The position numbers and the translations under genes were made by a program. From contig NZ_JAAAKV010000005.1 in assembly GCF_009905725.1 (NCBI RefSeq), positions 186,001-250,000 on the forward strand: 64,000 bases of DNA, given 5' to 3'. How positions within the stretch are numbered: position 1 is the first letter of the stretch; each line of letters starts with the position of its first letter. The notes beneath the pieces are model-generated. The model had not been told where the DNA came from, did not search any database, and was given only the letters and a program-made list of their open reading frames with translations. Below, in pieces: positions 7,172 to 16,367 of this stretch. Origin of the DNA: Emticicia sp. CRIBPO (GTDB lineage: Bacteria; Bacteroidota; Bacteroidia; Cytophagales; Spirosomataceae).

Positions 7172-9601
7172 ATGAAAAAGCTATTTACACTGTTCTTAAT
7201 CACAATTACTATTGATTTATCTGCCCAATCCATTTCCGGCATTGTCGTGGATGATAAAGGCGAAAAAGGTGAATTTCTCTCTGTTGTATTATTGAATGCT
7301 AAGGACTCAACATTAGCTAAAGGAGCAATTACCGATGTGCAAGGCAAATATGAACTGAAAGGTATGCCAGCCGGAAGTTATTTTATTTCGGTAACCGGCG
7401 TTGGTTTTACCAAAACCACCTCCTCAATTTTTGAATATAAGCTTGATAACCATGTCGTTGAGACTATTTCAATGAAGAGTTCCGATACCAATTTGAAAGG
7501 CATAACCGTCACTGCAACAAAACCGATGATTGAAGTGCAAGCCGACAAGCTGATTGTAAATGTCGAAGGAAGTATAAATTCGACAGGGCTTACCGCATTG
7601 GAATTATTGCAAAAATCGCCGGGAGTACAGGTGGACCAGGATGATAATGTAGTGATTGAAGGTAAACAAGGGGTTAGAATTTATATAGACGGCAAGCCGT
7701 CGCCACTCTCGGGCAGAGATTTGGCTTCTGTTCTGAAAAGTATGCAATCGTCTGATATTGAGGCGATAGAAATTATCACAAATCCATCGGCCAAGTATGA
7801 TGCTGCAGGTAATGTGGGCATTATTAATATTCGTCTCAAAAAAAATAAAAAGCTTGGAACAAACGGTAACATTAATTTAAATCCATATGCCGGAATGCTT
7901 ATGATTGAACCGTACCGCAAATTTGAGCCTAAAATTGACGTGTCGGGTAGCCTGAACTACCGTAATAAAAAATGGAATTTGTTTGGCAAATACGGGGCGG
8001 GGCAAGGTATTTACAATAACTTCAGACAAAATGATAAAATATTAAACGGTACTTCGTTCAATAATTCGATAAAAGGGGAGTTTCATAACAGATATCAAAA
8101 TTTTAAGGGGGGTGCAGATTATTCATTAGATGATAAAAATACCGTTGGTTTTGTGGTAAACGGTAGCTTCGGCAACTACAATTCTATTTCGAACAGTAAA
8201 ACCCTGATAGGAAAATCAACAGAGGCTGTTTTAGATTCAGCGATATTATCCTCTAATTCAAGTTCACCAGGTACAAGCTTAAACCTGAACTACAATTTAA
8301 ACTACAGATTTGCTGATACAAAAGAGCATGAACTGACTATAGATGCCGATTATGGCACTTATACGGGCAGATCAAATTTGTTCCAACCTAACACTTATAC
8401 GTTTGGTGATCCGGCGATGCAGCCAATTATCAGAAATTACCGGCAGTCAACCCCAACAGATATTACCATACTTTCATTTAAGGCTGACTACGAGCAGCCT
8501 TTTTATAAAGGTAAATTGGGCTATGGTGTAAAAGCATCGGACGTAAAATCAAACAATGTACTTGAAGCATACATTATTAAAGGTGATATCGAGGAACATG
8601 ATATTGACAAAAGCAATACTTTTACCTACTCTGAAAAAGTCTTTGCGGGCTATATCAACTACAACAAAACTTTTAATAAAAAATGGAGCTTGCAATCGGG
8701 TATTCGTGCCGAGCACACTATTTCGCATGGGAATCTGGTGAGTTATAAACAAAACGAGCTCGACAAAGTGGATAGGTCCTATTTGAATTTTTTCCCGAGT
8801 TTTGCTTTGACCAACAATTTTTCAAAAAATCTGTCTTTTAACTTAAACTATAGCCGCCGTATAAACAGGCCGAGTTATCAGGATTTAAACCCGTTTGAAT
8901 ACAGAATTGATGAGCTCACTTACTACAAGGGTAATGCATTTATAAAACCCCGCTATACCGATAGAATAAAACTGTCAAATACGTTTAAGTCAGTATTAAC
9001 CACTTCATTGTCATACTATTACACTTCGGATGATTATAATAATATTTCCAGGATAGATGGGAATAAAATATACAATACTCTCGAAAACTTTTCCAATTCC
9101 AAAGGCTTAAGCTTGAACGTTTCTTTAAATACATCCATCACAAAATGGTGGGAAATTAACTACAATTATTTTTACCAGCGAACTTCAATATTTGGCAAAT
9201 TCAAAGGAGAGGGTGATTATAATGTAGCCAATAGGAATTTTGGGTTTAACGGGTCAAACAATTTTAAGTTGAACAAGACTACCACTTTCGAAATATCAGG
9301 CTATTTCCGCTCCAAATTCAATTGGATTTATGTAAATAAAGCACAAGGACAGGTGGATATCGGATTGAAAAAGAACTTATTTAAAGATAAAGCCGATATA
9401 AAATTATCTATGAACGATATCTTCAATAATGTAGGCTTTAGTGCATTATTTGTTCACAACGACATTTATCAGAATATTACCGGGGTTTACGAAGCCCGCC
9501 GGTTTGGTATCAATTTTAACTATCGTTTCGGCAGCAATGAAATAAAAAGTGCCCGTGAGCACAAAGGAGGTGCTGAAGACGAATCGAGTAGGATAAAATA
9601 A
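7172..9601 (+). CDS. TonB-dependent receptor-like outer membrane beta-barrel protein
   Basis: 809-residue outer-membrane protein. It has a signal peptide ending in SAQ (about residue 19), a carboxypeptidase-regulatory-like (CNA-B type) domain at about 20-105 with VVDDKGEKGEFLSVVLLNAKDS, a plug-like region at about 105-220 (GITVTATKPMIEVQADKL, RIYIDGKPSPLSGRD) and a long C-terminal beta-barrel of alternating aromatic strands. This is the CarboxypepD_reg + OMP_b-brl_3 architecture. No SusD partner is next to it, so the substrate is open (peptide, siderophore, metal). It is visibly richer in A+T than its neighbours, hinting at transfer. A hairpin terminator follows. Confidence 0.9.
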   Translation: MKKLFTLFLITITIDLSAQSISGIVVDDKGEKGEFLSVVLLNAKDSTLAKGAITDVQGKYELKGMPAGSYFISVTGVGFTKTTSSIFEYKLDNHVVETISMKSSDTNLKGITVTATKPMIEVQADKLIVNVEGSINSTGLTALELLQKSPGVQVDQDDNVVIEGKQGVRIYIDGKPSPLSGRDLASVLKSMQSSDIEAIEIITNPSAKYDAAGNVGIINIRLKKNKKLGTNGNINLNPYAGMLMIEPYRKFEPKIDVSGSLNYRNKKWNLFGKYGAGQGIYNNFRQNDKILNGTSFNNSIKGEFHNRYQNFKGGADYSLDDKNTVGFVVNGSFGNYNSISNSKTLIGKSTEAVLDSAILSSNSSSPGTSLNLNYNLNYRFADTKEHELTIDADYGTYTGRSNLFQPNTYTFGDPAMQPIIRNYRQSTPTDITILSFKADYEQPFYKGKLGYGVKASDVKSNNVLEAYIIKGDIEEHDIDKSNTFTYSEKVFAGYINYNKTFNKKWSLQSGIRAEHTISHGNLVSYKQNELDKVDRSYLNFFPSFALTNNFSKNLSFNLNYSRRINRPSYQDLNPFEYRIDELTYYKGNAFIKPRYTDRIKLSNTFKSVLTTSLSYYYTSDDYNNISRIDGNKIYNTLENFSNSKGLSLNVSLNTSITKWWEINYNYFYQRTSIFGKFKGEGDYNVANRNFGFNGSNNFKLNKTTTFEISGYFRSKFNWIYVNKAQGQVDIGLKKNLFKDKADIKLSMNDIFNNVGFSALFVHNDIYQNITGVYEARRFGINFNYRFGSNEIKSAREHKGGAEDESSRIK

Positions 9602-9670
9602 GTAAAACTTTAGTACTTGCCTTGAAATAGTCATCCGGATTTTCAAATGATAAAAAAGGCATAAATCAGA

Positions 9671-9702
9671 TAGCAGTAACTTCATGGTTACTGCTATTTT
9701 TT
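9671..9702 (+). terminator. Rho-independent terminator after the TonB receptor
   Basis: A 10-bp stem (TAGCAGTAAC at 9671-9680 with 9687-9696, 6-base loop) is followed by a T-run. It serves the plus strand; the minus side lacks a comparable run. Confidence 0.8.
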
Positions 9703-9765
9703 GACAATATACTGCCGAAATTTTGTTGCAAGCTCAGATCTGTTTTACCTCGCACCGGGCCTCCA

Positions 9766-10740
9766 CTACTCAACCCACCCTGAACTCGCCGCAATAACCA
9801 GGTCTTTAAAAACCACCATTTCTATGGCCGGAAATTTCGCTGGCAGTCCGTTGGAATACTTCAGCCATTGTTGTGTTCCTGTCATTTTATAGACACCATC
9901 CCACTGACCGGCCAAGGTGGTGTTGTGACTCTGAATGACGTGAAAAGTGTATAATCCTTTAGGAAGACCTTCCTGGATGTTCTTCCAGGTTGCTCCTTTG
10001 TCGGCAGACACCATTAAATCGCCGTATACCATGGCATAAATGTTTTTGCCGATGCTGTTGATGTTATGCAATGCTTTACCCTGAAAGACAGGTTTCCAGC
10101 TATCTTCTTTTCCTGTGTTTTTAAAGATACCACGGGTGGTGCCGGTGTATATTTCACCATCAGGGGCAGTAATGCTGTTGATCTGTATTGACGGGTGCTC
10201 TTTAACCAGCTGCCATTTATTTTGCCGGAGTATATACAAACCTTCGTTGGTGCAGGCCCATACCTGGTTCTGAATAGCAACCAGCCTTCTGATAACCAGA
10301 TTTTGAAGGCCTTCATTAAGAGCTTTCCAGGATTTCCCTTGATCGGCAGAAACGAAAACACCGTCGTTTTGAGTTCCGGCCCATATTTTACCTTCATGCA
10401 ACAGCAGGTCATCCACATTTTGGCTGGTAGGGGGCGACATCGCTGTTTTTTGCCATGAATCAGACCTGAAATCATAAAAAAAGACATCATGTTGTTTGGT
10501 GGAAAGTGCCAGTAAGTCACCGTCAGTGGCAAGATCGGTAAGGAAAATTCCGTCTGGCAAACCTTTACTTTTGTTTTGCCAGAACGCCCCGTCATTGGCG
10601 GAAAAATAAACGATACTCCTGATTTTGCCTTGTCGTGCAGAGTTTGCTGCATTTTGATTTTCAGAGACCGCAGTGTCGTGATTACTGACTTTGTCGGCCT
10701 GCATAACGGAAAGCAACAAAAATGCGATAAAGATCTTCAT
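9766..10740 (-). CDS. Secreted BNR/Asp-box repeat beta-propeller protein
   Basis: 324 residues when started at ATG 10740, which gives a short hydrophobic signal peptide (MKIFIAFLLLSVM). The frame stays open upstream to about 11049, but that part overlaps the divergent gene at 10916 and has no family character. The body is built of beta-propeller repeats with Asp-box signatures: VSADQGKSWKALNEGL near the middle and VSADKGATWKNIQEGLP near the end, plus related GIFKNTGKEDSWKPV and GLYILRQNKWQLV. Such propellers occur in sialidase-like and Ycf48-like proteins, but no sialidase FRIP motif or catalytic residues are seen, so a binding role is likelier. Confidence 0.8.
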   Translation of the reverse strand: MKIFIAFLLLSVMQADKVSNHDTAVSENQNAANSARQGKIRSIVYFSANDGAFWQNKSKGLPDGIFLTDLATDGDLLALSTKQHDVFFYDFRSDSWQKTAMSPPTSQNVDDLLLHEGKIWAGTQNDGVFVSADQGKSWKALNEGLQNLVIRRLVAIQNQVWACTNEGLYILRQNKWQLVKEHPSIQINSITAPDGEIYTGTTRGIFKNTGKEDSWKPVFQGKALHNINSIGKNIYAMVYGDLMVSADKGATWKNIQEGLPKGLYTFHVIQSHNTTLAGQWDGVYKMTGTQQWLKYSNGLPAKFPAIEMVVFKDLVIAASSGWVE

Positions 10741-10889
10741 AATGGCTTTTTCTTTTTCACAAACATAAGACATCGGAGTTTTGCGGAAAGTAAAAAAGTG
10801 TAAAACGGCTATAAACTTTGTCAAAATAGCTTTTCGGGACGTCTGTGACGAATACAAACCTCCAAGTCTTCGAAAGCCGGCACTTTTTT

Positions 10890-10897
10890 TATATTTG
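10890..10897 (+). promoter_or_regulatory. -7 promoter box TATATTTG
   Basis: TATATTTG fits TAnnTTTG and lies 18 bases before the ATG of the YdeI-like gene. The -33 box is weak. Confidence 0.5.
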
Positions 10898-10915
10898 TAA
10901 ACAAAAACCTTAAAC

Positions 10916-11377
10916 ATGGAAACCTCAAAAATCACATTTACAACCATTTTGCTGACAGCCAAAAAGACGGCAACAGGCATTGAAGTGCCGGAAGAGGTGG
11001 TTGAACAATTGGCAGCCGGTAAAAAAACGGCCGTTAAAGTCACCATCAACGGTCACACTTACCGCAGCAGTATCGCCTCCATGGGAGGCGTCTACATGAT
11101 CGGGGTCAGTGCAGAAGTCCGTGAAAAAGCCGGGGTAAGTGGGGGAGATTCCCTGACTGTTGAGCTTGAACTGGACACGGAGGTTCGTGAAGTGGAACTG
11201 CCGGAAGACTTCAAAGCAGCCCTCGAACAAAACCCTCAGGCCAAAGCCTTTTATGAAAGTTTATCTTACAGCAACAAACGGCGGTATGTCGAACCCATCG
11301 GTCTGGCTAAAACCGAAGAAACCAGGGCCAGAAGGATTGAAAAGGCGGTTGCGGACCTGGCGGAGTATAAAAAGTGA
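10916..11377 (+). CDS. DUF1905 plus YdeI/OmpD-associated (OmdA) domain protein
   Basis: 153-residue cytoplasmic protein. Residues about 5-95 form a DUF1905 small beta barrel (ATGIEVPEEVVEQL, then GKKTAVKVTINGHTYRSS and GVYMIGVSAEVREKAGVSGG). Residues about 100-153 form the OmdA/YdeI helix region (LPEDFKAALEQNPQAKAFYE and SNKRRYVEPIGLAKTEETR). Members are linked to peptide or bacteriocin tolerance in some bacteria, but the mechanism is unknown. Monocistronic, with a -7 box just upstream. Confidence 0.85.
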   Translation: METSKITFTTILLTAKKTATGIEVPEEVVEQLAAGKKTAVKVTINGHTYRSSIASMGGVYMIGVSAEVREKAGVSGGDSLTVELELDTEVREVELPEDFKAALEQNPQAKAFYESLSYSNKRRYVEPIGLAKTEETRARRIEKAVADLAEYKK

Positions 11378-11517
11378 GGCTGTGTTGGAGAAAGGACAAC
11401 GGGAAAAGAAGACTTTGTGTCTCTTTATCGCTTGTTGAACAGGTTTTAAATGAGTAACTTACGATATCGTTTTAACTCCTCAGAGACCATTTTTTTAATC
11501 TCGTAAACCAATCAGCC

Positions 11518-11889
11518 ATGAAAATTATTTATTGGGTGTCTACTGCACTGTTGTCTGTGATCATGCTGGGCTCAGGCCTGACGAATTTAGTGATGACCGA
11601 CCTTTCTGTCCAGGGACTACACACCGAACTGGGTTATCCTACCTACATTATTCCTTTTATCGGTCTGGCCAAAGTTCTTGGCGTTGTGGCCATTCTCGTT
11701 CCGCGGTTTCCACGCCTCAGAGAATGGGCTTATGCCGGTTTGTTTTTTGACCTGGCCGGGGCGTTATACTCCGTTATTGCGAGCGGTGGAGGCATAGCCA
11801 AGTGGGGCATTAATGCCATCGCACTGCTCATTTTTGCGGTGTCTTATGTCTATTATCATAAGGTACATCAGCCGAAAGTTCAGAGCTGA
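11518..11889 (+). CDS. DoxX-like membrane protein
   Basis: 123-residue inner-membrane protein with four hydrophobic segments (about 4-24, 42-62, 68-88, 95-113). The pattern (IMLGSGLTNLV, GYPTYIIPFIGLAKVLGVVAIL, LREWAYAGLFFDLAGALYSVIA) fits the DoxX-like family, small quinone-interacting or accessory membrane proteins often found near HxlR regulators and NTF2-like proteins. Just downstream are fragments of exactly those two gene types, so this gene may be the survivor of a small locus. Exact function unknown. Confidence 0.82.
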   Translation: MKIIYWVSTALLSVIMLGSGLTNLVMTDLSVQGLHTELGYPTYIIPFIGLAKVLGVVAILVPRFPRLREWAYAGLFFDLAGALYSVIASGGGIAKWGINAIALLIFAVSYVYYHKVHQPKVQS

Positions 11890-11918
11890 GTGTAGTCACA
11901 CCATGGTTAAACAGACCA

Positions 11919-12071
11919 TCATCCGGTAATCCGCAGGGAAATGATTTCAGAATCCCTGATTTCAACATGATATTGCAGTTTCAGCGGACTGCCTTCAAAT
12001 GTACCCGAAACCATCGTTTTGAGGACTATTTTATTGCCTGATTGAATCAGCCCTAAGGGTTCGAGCTGTGT
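11919..12071 (-). pseudogene. Remnant of NTF2/SnoaL-like gene (C-terminal end only)
   Basis: On the minus strand an open stretch of about 50 codons ends at TGA 11919-11921 and reads LEPLGLIQSGNKIVLKTMV, then SGTFEGSPLKLQYHVEI and a final ISLRITG. This looks like the last half of a nuclear-transport-factor-2/SnoaL-like protein, where an SGxFxGSPxxLxY strand is typical. No start and no N-terminal half exist: the sequence runs straight into a fragment of an HxlR gene on the other strand. I infer a deletion that removed both 5' ends. Confidence 0.6.
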
Positions 12072-12248
12072 CTGAATGAACTGGAACGGCACGAACTGGT
12101 GTACAAGGTTGTCTATGCGGAAATACCATTAAGAGTAGAATACAAACTGACAGAAATAGGAAAAAGCCTGATCCCTGTCATTTCAAGTCTGGGTCAATGG
12201 GCCGATGAACATGAGGATCACTTAAGGGAAGTGATTATGAAAAGATAA
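12072..12248 (+). pseudogene. Remnant of HxlR-family regulator gene (C-terminal end only)
   Basis: The plus-strand frame from 12072 to TAA at 12246-12248 gives 58 residues: LNELERHELVYKVVYAEIPL, then RVEYKLTEIGKSLIPVISSL and GQWADEHEDH. It aligns well with the wing and C-terminal helix of the intact HxlR protein at 17709-18056 (LRELENDELIVRKVYHEVPP, KVEYNLSEIGMELIPF). The conserved N-terminal Cys and recognition helix are missing and there is no start codon. It abuts an NTF2-like fragment on the opposite strand, consistent with loss of the divergent promoter region. Confidence 0.75.
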
Positions 12249-12270
12249 CGACAGCGTCATTACCAGAAGG

Positions 12271-12708
12271 CTATTTTCCGACAGCCCACCCGTCAAATGG
12301 TTTCACCGTTGCGTAATTCGGAGAGCCGTTTTTGCCTGTTCCGGGGACTGTCGTGGTCAGAATGTTTCCGGGATCGGCAAGCAATTGTTCAATCATTTCC
12401 CGGGTAATTCCTCTTAAAGGCACTTTAAGACGGCCCGCATAAAAGGAGTCTCTCTGACCCGCATAAGTGCCGATGTCAACGTATACAAACCGCCCGCCCG
12501 CAGGCCCCTGAACCACAGGCCCTGCAAAGTCCGGAAGCCCCTCTTTATCGGTTTTTAAATGGATTGTAAATTCAAAACGCAAATTTTCGTTTACTGACCT
12601 CTGTTTCTGTAAGGTTTCATATACAGCTCCGCTGCCTTTCTGAATACCATAATCTACTCCGCGAGGCGGACTTTCCAAAGTTATTCTTAAGGTGATTTCC
12701 TGTTTCAT
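12271..12708 (-). CDS. DUF5990 family protein
   Basis: 145-residue soluble protein matching the pattern of DUF5990: ITLESPPRGVDYGIQKGSG near the start, ETLQKQRS, FEFTIHLKTDKEGLPDFAGP, VVQGPAGGRFVYVDIGTYAGQ and KVPLRGI. Function is unknown. No signal peptide. It starts one base after the stop of the upstream membrane protein, so translation of the two is probably coupled. Confidence 0.8.
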   Translation of the reverse strand: MKQEITLRITLESPPRGVDYGIQKGSGAVYETLQKQRSVNENLRFEFTIHLKTDKEGLPDFAGPVVQGPAGGRFVYVDIGTYAGQRDSFYAGRLKVPLRGITREMIEQLLADPGNILTTTVPGTGKNGSPNYATVKPFDGWAVGK

Positions 12709-12709
12709 C

Positions 12710-13201
12710 TTAATGTAATTTAGTGTAAACCATATAGGTATGCAAATTATGAAAAATCAGGAATAAAACAGAGAAGAGGGCAAAGAACACACGTCTGTAA
12801 GAAAAATGAAAATAAGACGAATCCCCGATGAGGGCTATGCCGCCTAACCAGAAAAGCGGGGTGTAAGCAGGGGCCATGAAGCCGAAGAGGCTTTGGCTCC
12901 ATTCACTATCAGGTAAAAACATGAGCATCAACCAGGAGCCGAAATAAATGACCAGGCCAAGAACATAGATGATCAATCCCTGCTTCTGAATCGGGCTTAC
13001 TATTTTAAGCGGCATAAACAGCATCAGGGCGAAAATCAGGACCCGGAAAATATTTTCACCATAAGTAATGTGAGAGGGGATGTCCGTCAGAAACGTTTCG
13101 GGTTGAAAAGCCTCGGGAAGTTTACCGGTCAGGGCTATATTCCAAATTAAAACCGGGATCACCAGCAGAAAGCAATTAAACAGGTATTTTTTCATTTTCA
13201 T
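12710..13201 (-). CDS. Small integral membrane protein, unknown
   Basis: 163 residues with about five hydrophobic segments (near 4-24, 48-66, 73-95, 105-122, 135-155). No recognised family. It lies 38 bases after the serine hydrolase gene and directly before DUF5990, so the three are likely one transcript. The start at 13201 could also be the second Met two codons later. Confidence 0.7.
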   Translation of the reverse strand: MKMKKYLFNCFLLVIPVLIWNIALTGKLPEAFQPETFLTDIPSHITYGENIFRVLIFALMLFMPLKIVSPIQKQGLIIYVLGLVIYFGSWLMLMFLPDSEWSQSLFGFMAPAYTPLFWLGGIALIGDSSYFHFSYRRVFFALFSVLFLIFHNLHTYMVYTKLH

Positions 13202-13239
13202 GGTTTATTAAGAGACCTCAATATACTCAAAAGAAAGCA

Positions 13240-14673
13240 CTAAGAAGCTTTTAACCTGTAAATTCTGGCAGCCACAATGATCACATTCAGAACCGCTACG
13301 ATGGACAACAAAATAACAATAGAAGGCATGGCCCAGAAAATCCTGTCCCAGCTCAGCACGCGGCCGGACATGGAAGTGCCGATCTGCGGAATAGACAAAA
13401 GAAGTATCATGGGCGTCAGCCTGAATATTAACCAGAGCCACGACAGGAATTTCGATCGGGAGGCATATTTCTTTTCCCATTGTTTTGTACGGGTGAGGCG
13501 TCTGCAGCTCATGAAGATAGCAAGTATGGCAATTACCGCTATCAGAACTTCATAAGCAATCGTAGGGAAAATGGAAATCTCAGGATTGTTGCCGTTTATG
13601 ATGTCAGTAATTCCGCGTGTGAATGAGCCGTAATCCTGGAAGGCACTCAGGCCGCTATTGAATAAAATGACAATACCATAATTTTTATTTTTCAAAATAA
13701 TCTGTTCTGCCTGGCTTGTCCATAAAATACCGTTGTGTCTTACCAGAGTACTGTCACCCGCAATCCAGCCCATGGCATAGGAGCCTCCCGGATAGGGGGT
13801 CTGCATGGCCTGAATACCCTGCGGACTTAAGACCTGATAGTTTTCAAATGTCCCTTTGTTCATATTGGCGATCAGCCAGTGGGCCATGTCAGTGGATGTA
13901 GAAACCATACCGGCCGATCCCTGGATAAACCAGTCAGGTTCTTTTTTCTTTAAGGGATAACCAAACAGAAAAACATGCCCCGGAGTATAATTCACCCCGG
14001 GAACATTATAAAAATCTTTAGTCCCGGAAACGCTTACGGTATTAGACATATTTAAGGGAATAAAGATATTTTTATCCAGATATACGGGAAATGACTCGCC
14101 GGAAACCACTTCTACCAATCTGGCCAGGACTTGATAATTGGGGTTGTGATAGTGGAATGCCTCACCCGGTTTGCTGACAAGTGTGACATTCTTCATCCTT
14201 TCAATGGCTGACTGAAGGGTACGCGGCTGATCATGAAAAGCAAGTTCGGAGAACGTGAGGTCAGAATAGCCACTGGTCTGGTTCAGTAGTTGTCTTACAG
14301 TTATTTTAGTGCCGTTTTCGCCTAATGAAGGAAGATAATCTGATATGGGCGAGTCGATTTTTATCTTTCCGGTTTCAACCAGCTGCATGACAGCCATGGC
14401 TGTGAAACTTTTGCTCAGAGACGCAATAGCGAAGGGAGTATCGGCATTAACGGGTTTATTATCCCCTGTTCTGCGATATCCTTTTGCAAAAATGGTTTTA
14501 CCTTGATGTACGATGGCAATCGAGAATCCGGGAATATTTCCCTTCTCTGATTTCTGCTGAAGGAATGCGTCAATTTTTTGCAACACCCTATCCTGCTGCC
14601 CAAGGGCGATGGTGAGATTGAGAAGGATTAAACAACCTATCAAAAAGAGCTTCTTCATTTTAGTTTTTATCAT
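13240..14673 (-). CDS. Class C beta-lactamase-like serine hydrolase with C-terminal membrane domain
   Basis: 477-residue serine hydrolase of the beta-lactamase/penicillin-binding-protein superfamily. Signal peptide about 1-25. Catalytic SxxK is S85-L-S-K88 in ASLSKSF; the YxN motif is Y-H-N in FHYHNPNYQ; the third motif is HNG in LVRHNGILW. The last 110 residues hold three to four hydrophobic helices, so the catalytic domain is probably displayed in the periplasm from the inner membrane. Such proteins are esterases, D-aminopeptidases or peptidases more often than true beta-lactamases. It heads a transcript with a membrane protein and DUF5990. Confidence 0.88.
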   Translation of the reverse strand: MIKTKMKKLFLIGCLILLNLTIALGQQDRVLQKIDAFLQQKSEKGNIPGFSIAIVHQGKTIFAKGYRRTGDNKPVNADTPFAIASLSKSFTAMAVMQLVETGKIKIDSPISDYLPSLGENGTKITVRQLLNQTSGYSDLTFSELAFHDQPRTLQSAIERMKNVTLVSKPGEAFHYHNPNYQVLARLVEVVSGESFPVYLDKNIFIPLNMSNTVSVSGTKDFYNVPGVNYTPGHVFLFGYPLKKKEPDWFIQGSAGMVSTSTDMAHWLIANMNKGTFENYQVLSPQGIQAMQTPYPGGSYAMGWIAGDSTLVRHNGILWTSQAEQIILKNKNYGIVILFNSGLSAFQDYGSFTRGITDIINGNNPEISIFPTIAYEVLIAVIAILAIFMSCRRLTRTKQWEKKYASRSKFLSWLWLIFRLTPMILLLSIPQIGTSMSGRVLSWDRIFWAMPSIVILLSIVAVLNVIIVAARIYRLKAS

Positions 14674-14731
14674 TTAAAATGCAAAGGTCACGGCAGGCAT
14701 CTGAAATTCCTGTATACCTATGTAAAGAAAT

Positions 14732-15307
14732 TCAGGGCTGCATTAATTTTTTCCTGATACGACTCAGCTGGGTCGGACTTATCCCGAGATACGAGGCAAT
14801 GTGTAGCTGAGCAATCTGGTTTTCAAGGTCCGGGTGCTGTTTTCTGAAATTCAGATATCGTTTATCTGCATTCTGCAGAACGATCTCAATTTCTTTTTTC
14901 TCATTGGATACAAAATAATTCTCAGCAAATTTTCTGGCCAGCCTCTCAAGGTCCGGGTGCTGATCATAAAGCCCGGTAAGCTCATCGTAATCTGCAGTCA
15001 ACAATTCACAGTCGGTCAGTGCCTGTTGTGAAAACAAACTCGGGCCTGCGGTAATGAGGGAAGAATAACTACCCGCTATCGATGGATGGATAAAGAATCG
15101 TTTGTTATATTCGGTACCCGCCTGATCTGTATAAAAAGCCCTGATAATGCCGCTTTTTACAAAAACCAATTCTTTTGTGTATTTTCCCTCTTGAATCAGA
15201 AAAGCTCCTTTCTTTATTTTTTTATCGCGAAATATAGCTTTTAATATGTTCCAGGTCTGTGGATAAACCGGATATATTGTGTCTAAGTATTCTTTTAGGT
15301 TTTCCAT
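14732..15307 (-). CDS. Crp/Fnr-family transcription regulator
   Basis: 191 residues from ATG at 15307 (the frame extends three codons further to a TTG, less likely). Residues about 20-130 form a cyclic-nucleotide-binding-like beta roll (KKGAFLIQEGKYTKELVFVK, SGIIRAFY); the C-terminal part holds the helix-turn-helix IAQLHIASYLGISPTQLSRIRK. No iron-sulfur cysteines and the cAMP phosphate-binding Arg region is poorly conserved, as usual in Bacteroidota members whose ligand is unknown. It is followed, 59 bases away, by the divergent-function serine hydrolase operon on the same strand, which it may regulate. Confidence 0.88.
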   Translation of the reverse strand: MENLKEYLDTIYPVYPQTWNILKAIFRDKKIKKGAFLIQEGKYTKELVFVKSGIIRAFYTDQAGTEYNKRFFIHPSIAGSYSSLITAGPSLFSQQALTDCELLTADYDELTGLYDQHPDLERLARKFAENYFVSNEKKEIEIVLQNADKRYLNFRKQHPDLENQIAQLHIASYLGISPTQLSRIRKKLMQP

Positions 15308-15527
15308 CGTAAACAACTTATAGTGAGCTCTTTTCTGAATATATTATGAATTTATTCGATTTTGCCGGACGGTTTTATTAAAACCGGGGTCTCTTTAAAG
15401 AAACGCTTGGTTAAAACGAATAAAAGTAGCTTGTTACAGCCAGAAATAGTGATTAAATCCAGTAATTCAGGATATATTCGTGCAGATTTGTTTCATTTAA
15501 TGAGCGGGATTCAATCCGTATGAAATA

Positions 15528-16292
15528 TCAATCCCGTAAAAAGACTAAAACATAATCATTGATTTCTTTCCTCTGCATTTCATTGGCATCGTCGTCCATT
15601 TCATTATGTTTGGTATTGCCCAGCTTGACGATTTTCATTTTGTATTTCTTCGTCTCTTCCGTATCGGGTAATACCCCCTCATCGGCAGGCTGGTCGCTTG
15701 AGCGGATCGAATAGACTTTTGTTTTACGGATACCTGACAAGGCCTTTCTGCGGTTGTCCAGGGTAATAATTTTATAAGCCAGGCCCGGATGTTCATGAGC
15801 GAATAATGCGGTCATGTCCCCGCCATTGGAATGACCGATCAGGGTCAGGTGTTTAAAATCCAGGTTGGGGTTTGATTTTTTGAGTTCATTCAATACGAAA
15901 AGAATGTTGGTTGAGCCGCGTTCCCAATTGGTTCTTCTCGTTATCTGCGGAATACCGGTCATGGGCAGGAGGCTGTCGGTGCTCAGTTCATGTTGTATAC
16001 TGGCTACGAAATAACCTTCAGAAGCGAGTTTTTCATTGAGATACGAATAAATAAGGTTATCTCCACCTTTGTTTTCTCCATAGCCATGACTGAAAATAAT
16101 GATTTGCTGATTCCTGATCTTTGTTTCGGGAATGTACAGAGCAACCGGCACTGAGCGGTTCCTGGCGGCGTCGGTCAGGTCCAGGTTTTGGATTTTTACT
16201 TTGAATCCCGTGCCGGCGGGTTGAGAACTGGCTGTCATCAGAAAAGCCCCTGAAAAAAGAAAGAGTATGGAAATGCAAAAAATCCTGTTCAT
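15528..16292 (-). CDS. Secreted alpha/beta hydrolase
   Basis: 254 residues with a signal peptide (hydrophobic 5-20, ending near SSQ). The nucleophile elbow is GHSNGG with Ser at about 155, and an oxyanion region IIFSHGYGENKGG lies at about 65-77. A late GNTKHNEM supplies a probable catalytic His. The pattern resembles platelet-activating-factor acetylhydrolase/dienelactone-hydrolase-like esterases. Monocistronic. Substrate unknown. Confidence 0.85.
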   Translation of the reverse strand: MNRIFCISILFLFSGAFLMTASSQPAGTGFKVKIQNLDLTDAARNRSVPVALYIPETKIRNQQIIIFSHGYGENKGGDNLIYSYLNEKLASEGYFVASIQHELSTDSLLPMTGIPQITRRTNWERGSTNILFVLNELKKSNPNLDFKHLTLIGHSNGGDMTALFAHEHPGLAYKIITLDNRRKALSGIRKTKVYSIRSSDQPADEGVLPDTEETKKYKMKIVKLGNTKHNEMDDDANEMQRKEINDYVLVFLRD

Positions 16293-16367
16293 GAATCTGA
16301 ATGTGTTTAGAAGTCAAATTTACATAAAAAACACGTCAAACAGGAGGGGTTTAAAGCCTTCTTTTTG

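Noticed and set aside
10741-11049. Extending the BNR protein upstream to 11049
   Set aside because: Would overlap the divergent YdeI-like gene and bury the signal peptide; ATG at 10740 gives a normal export signal.
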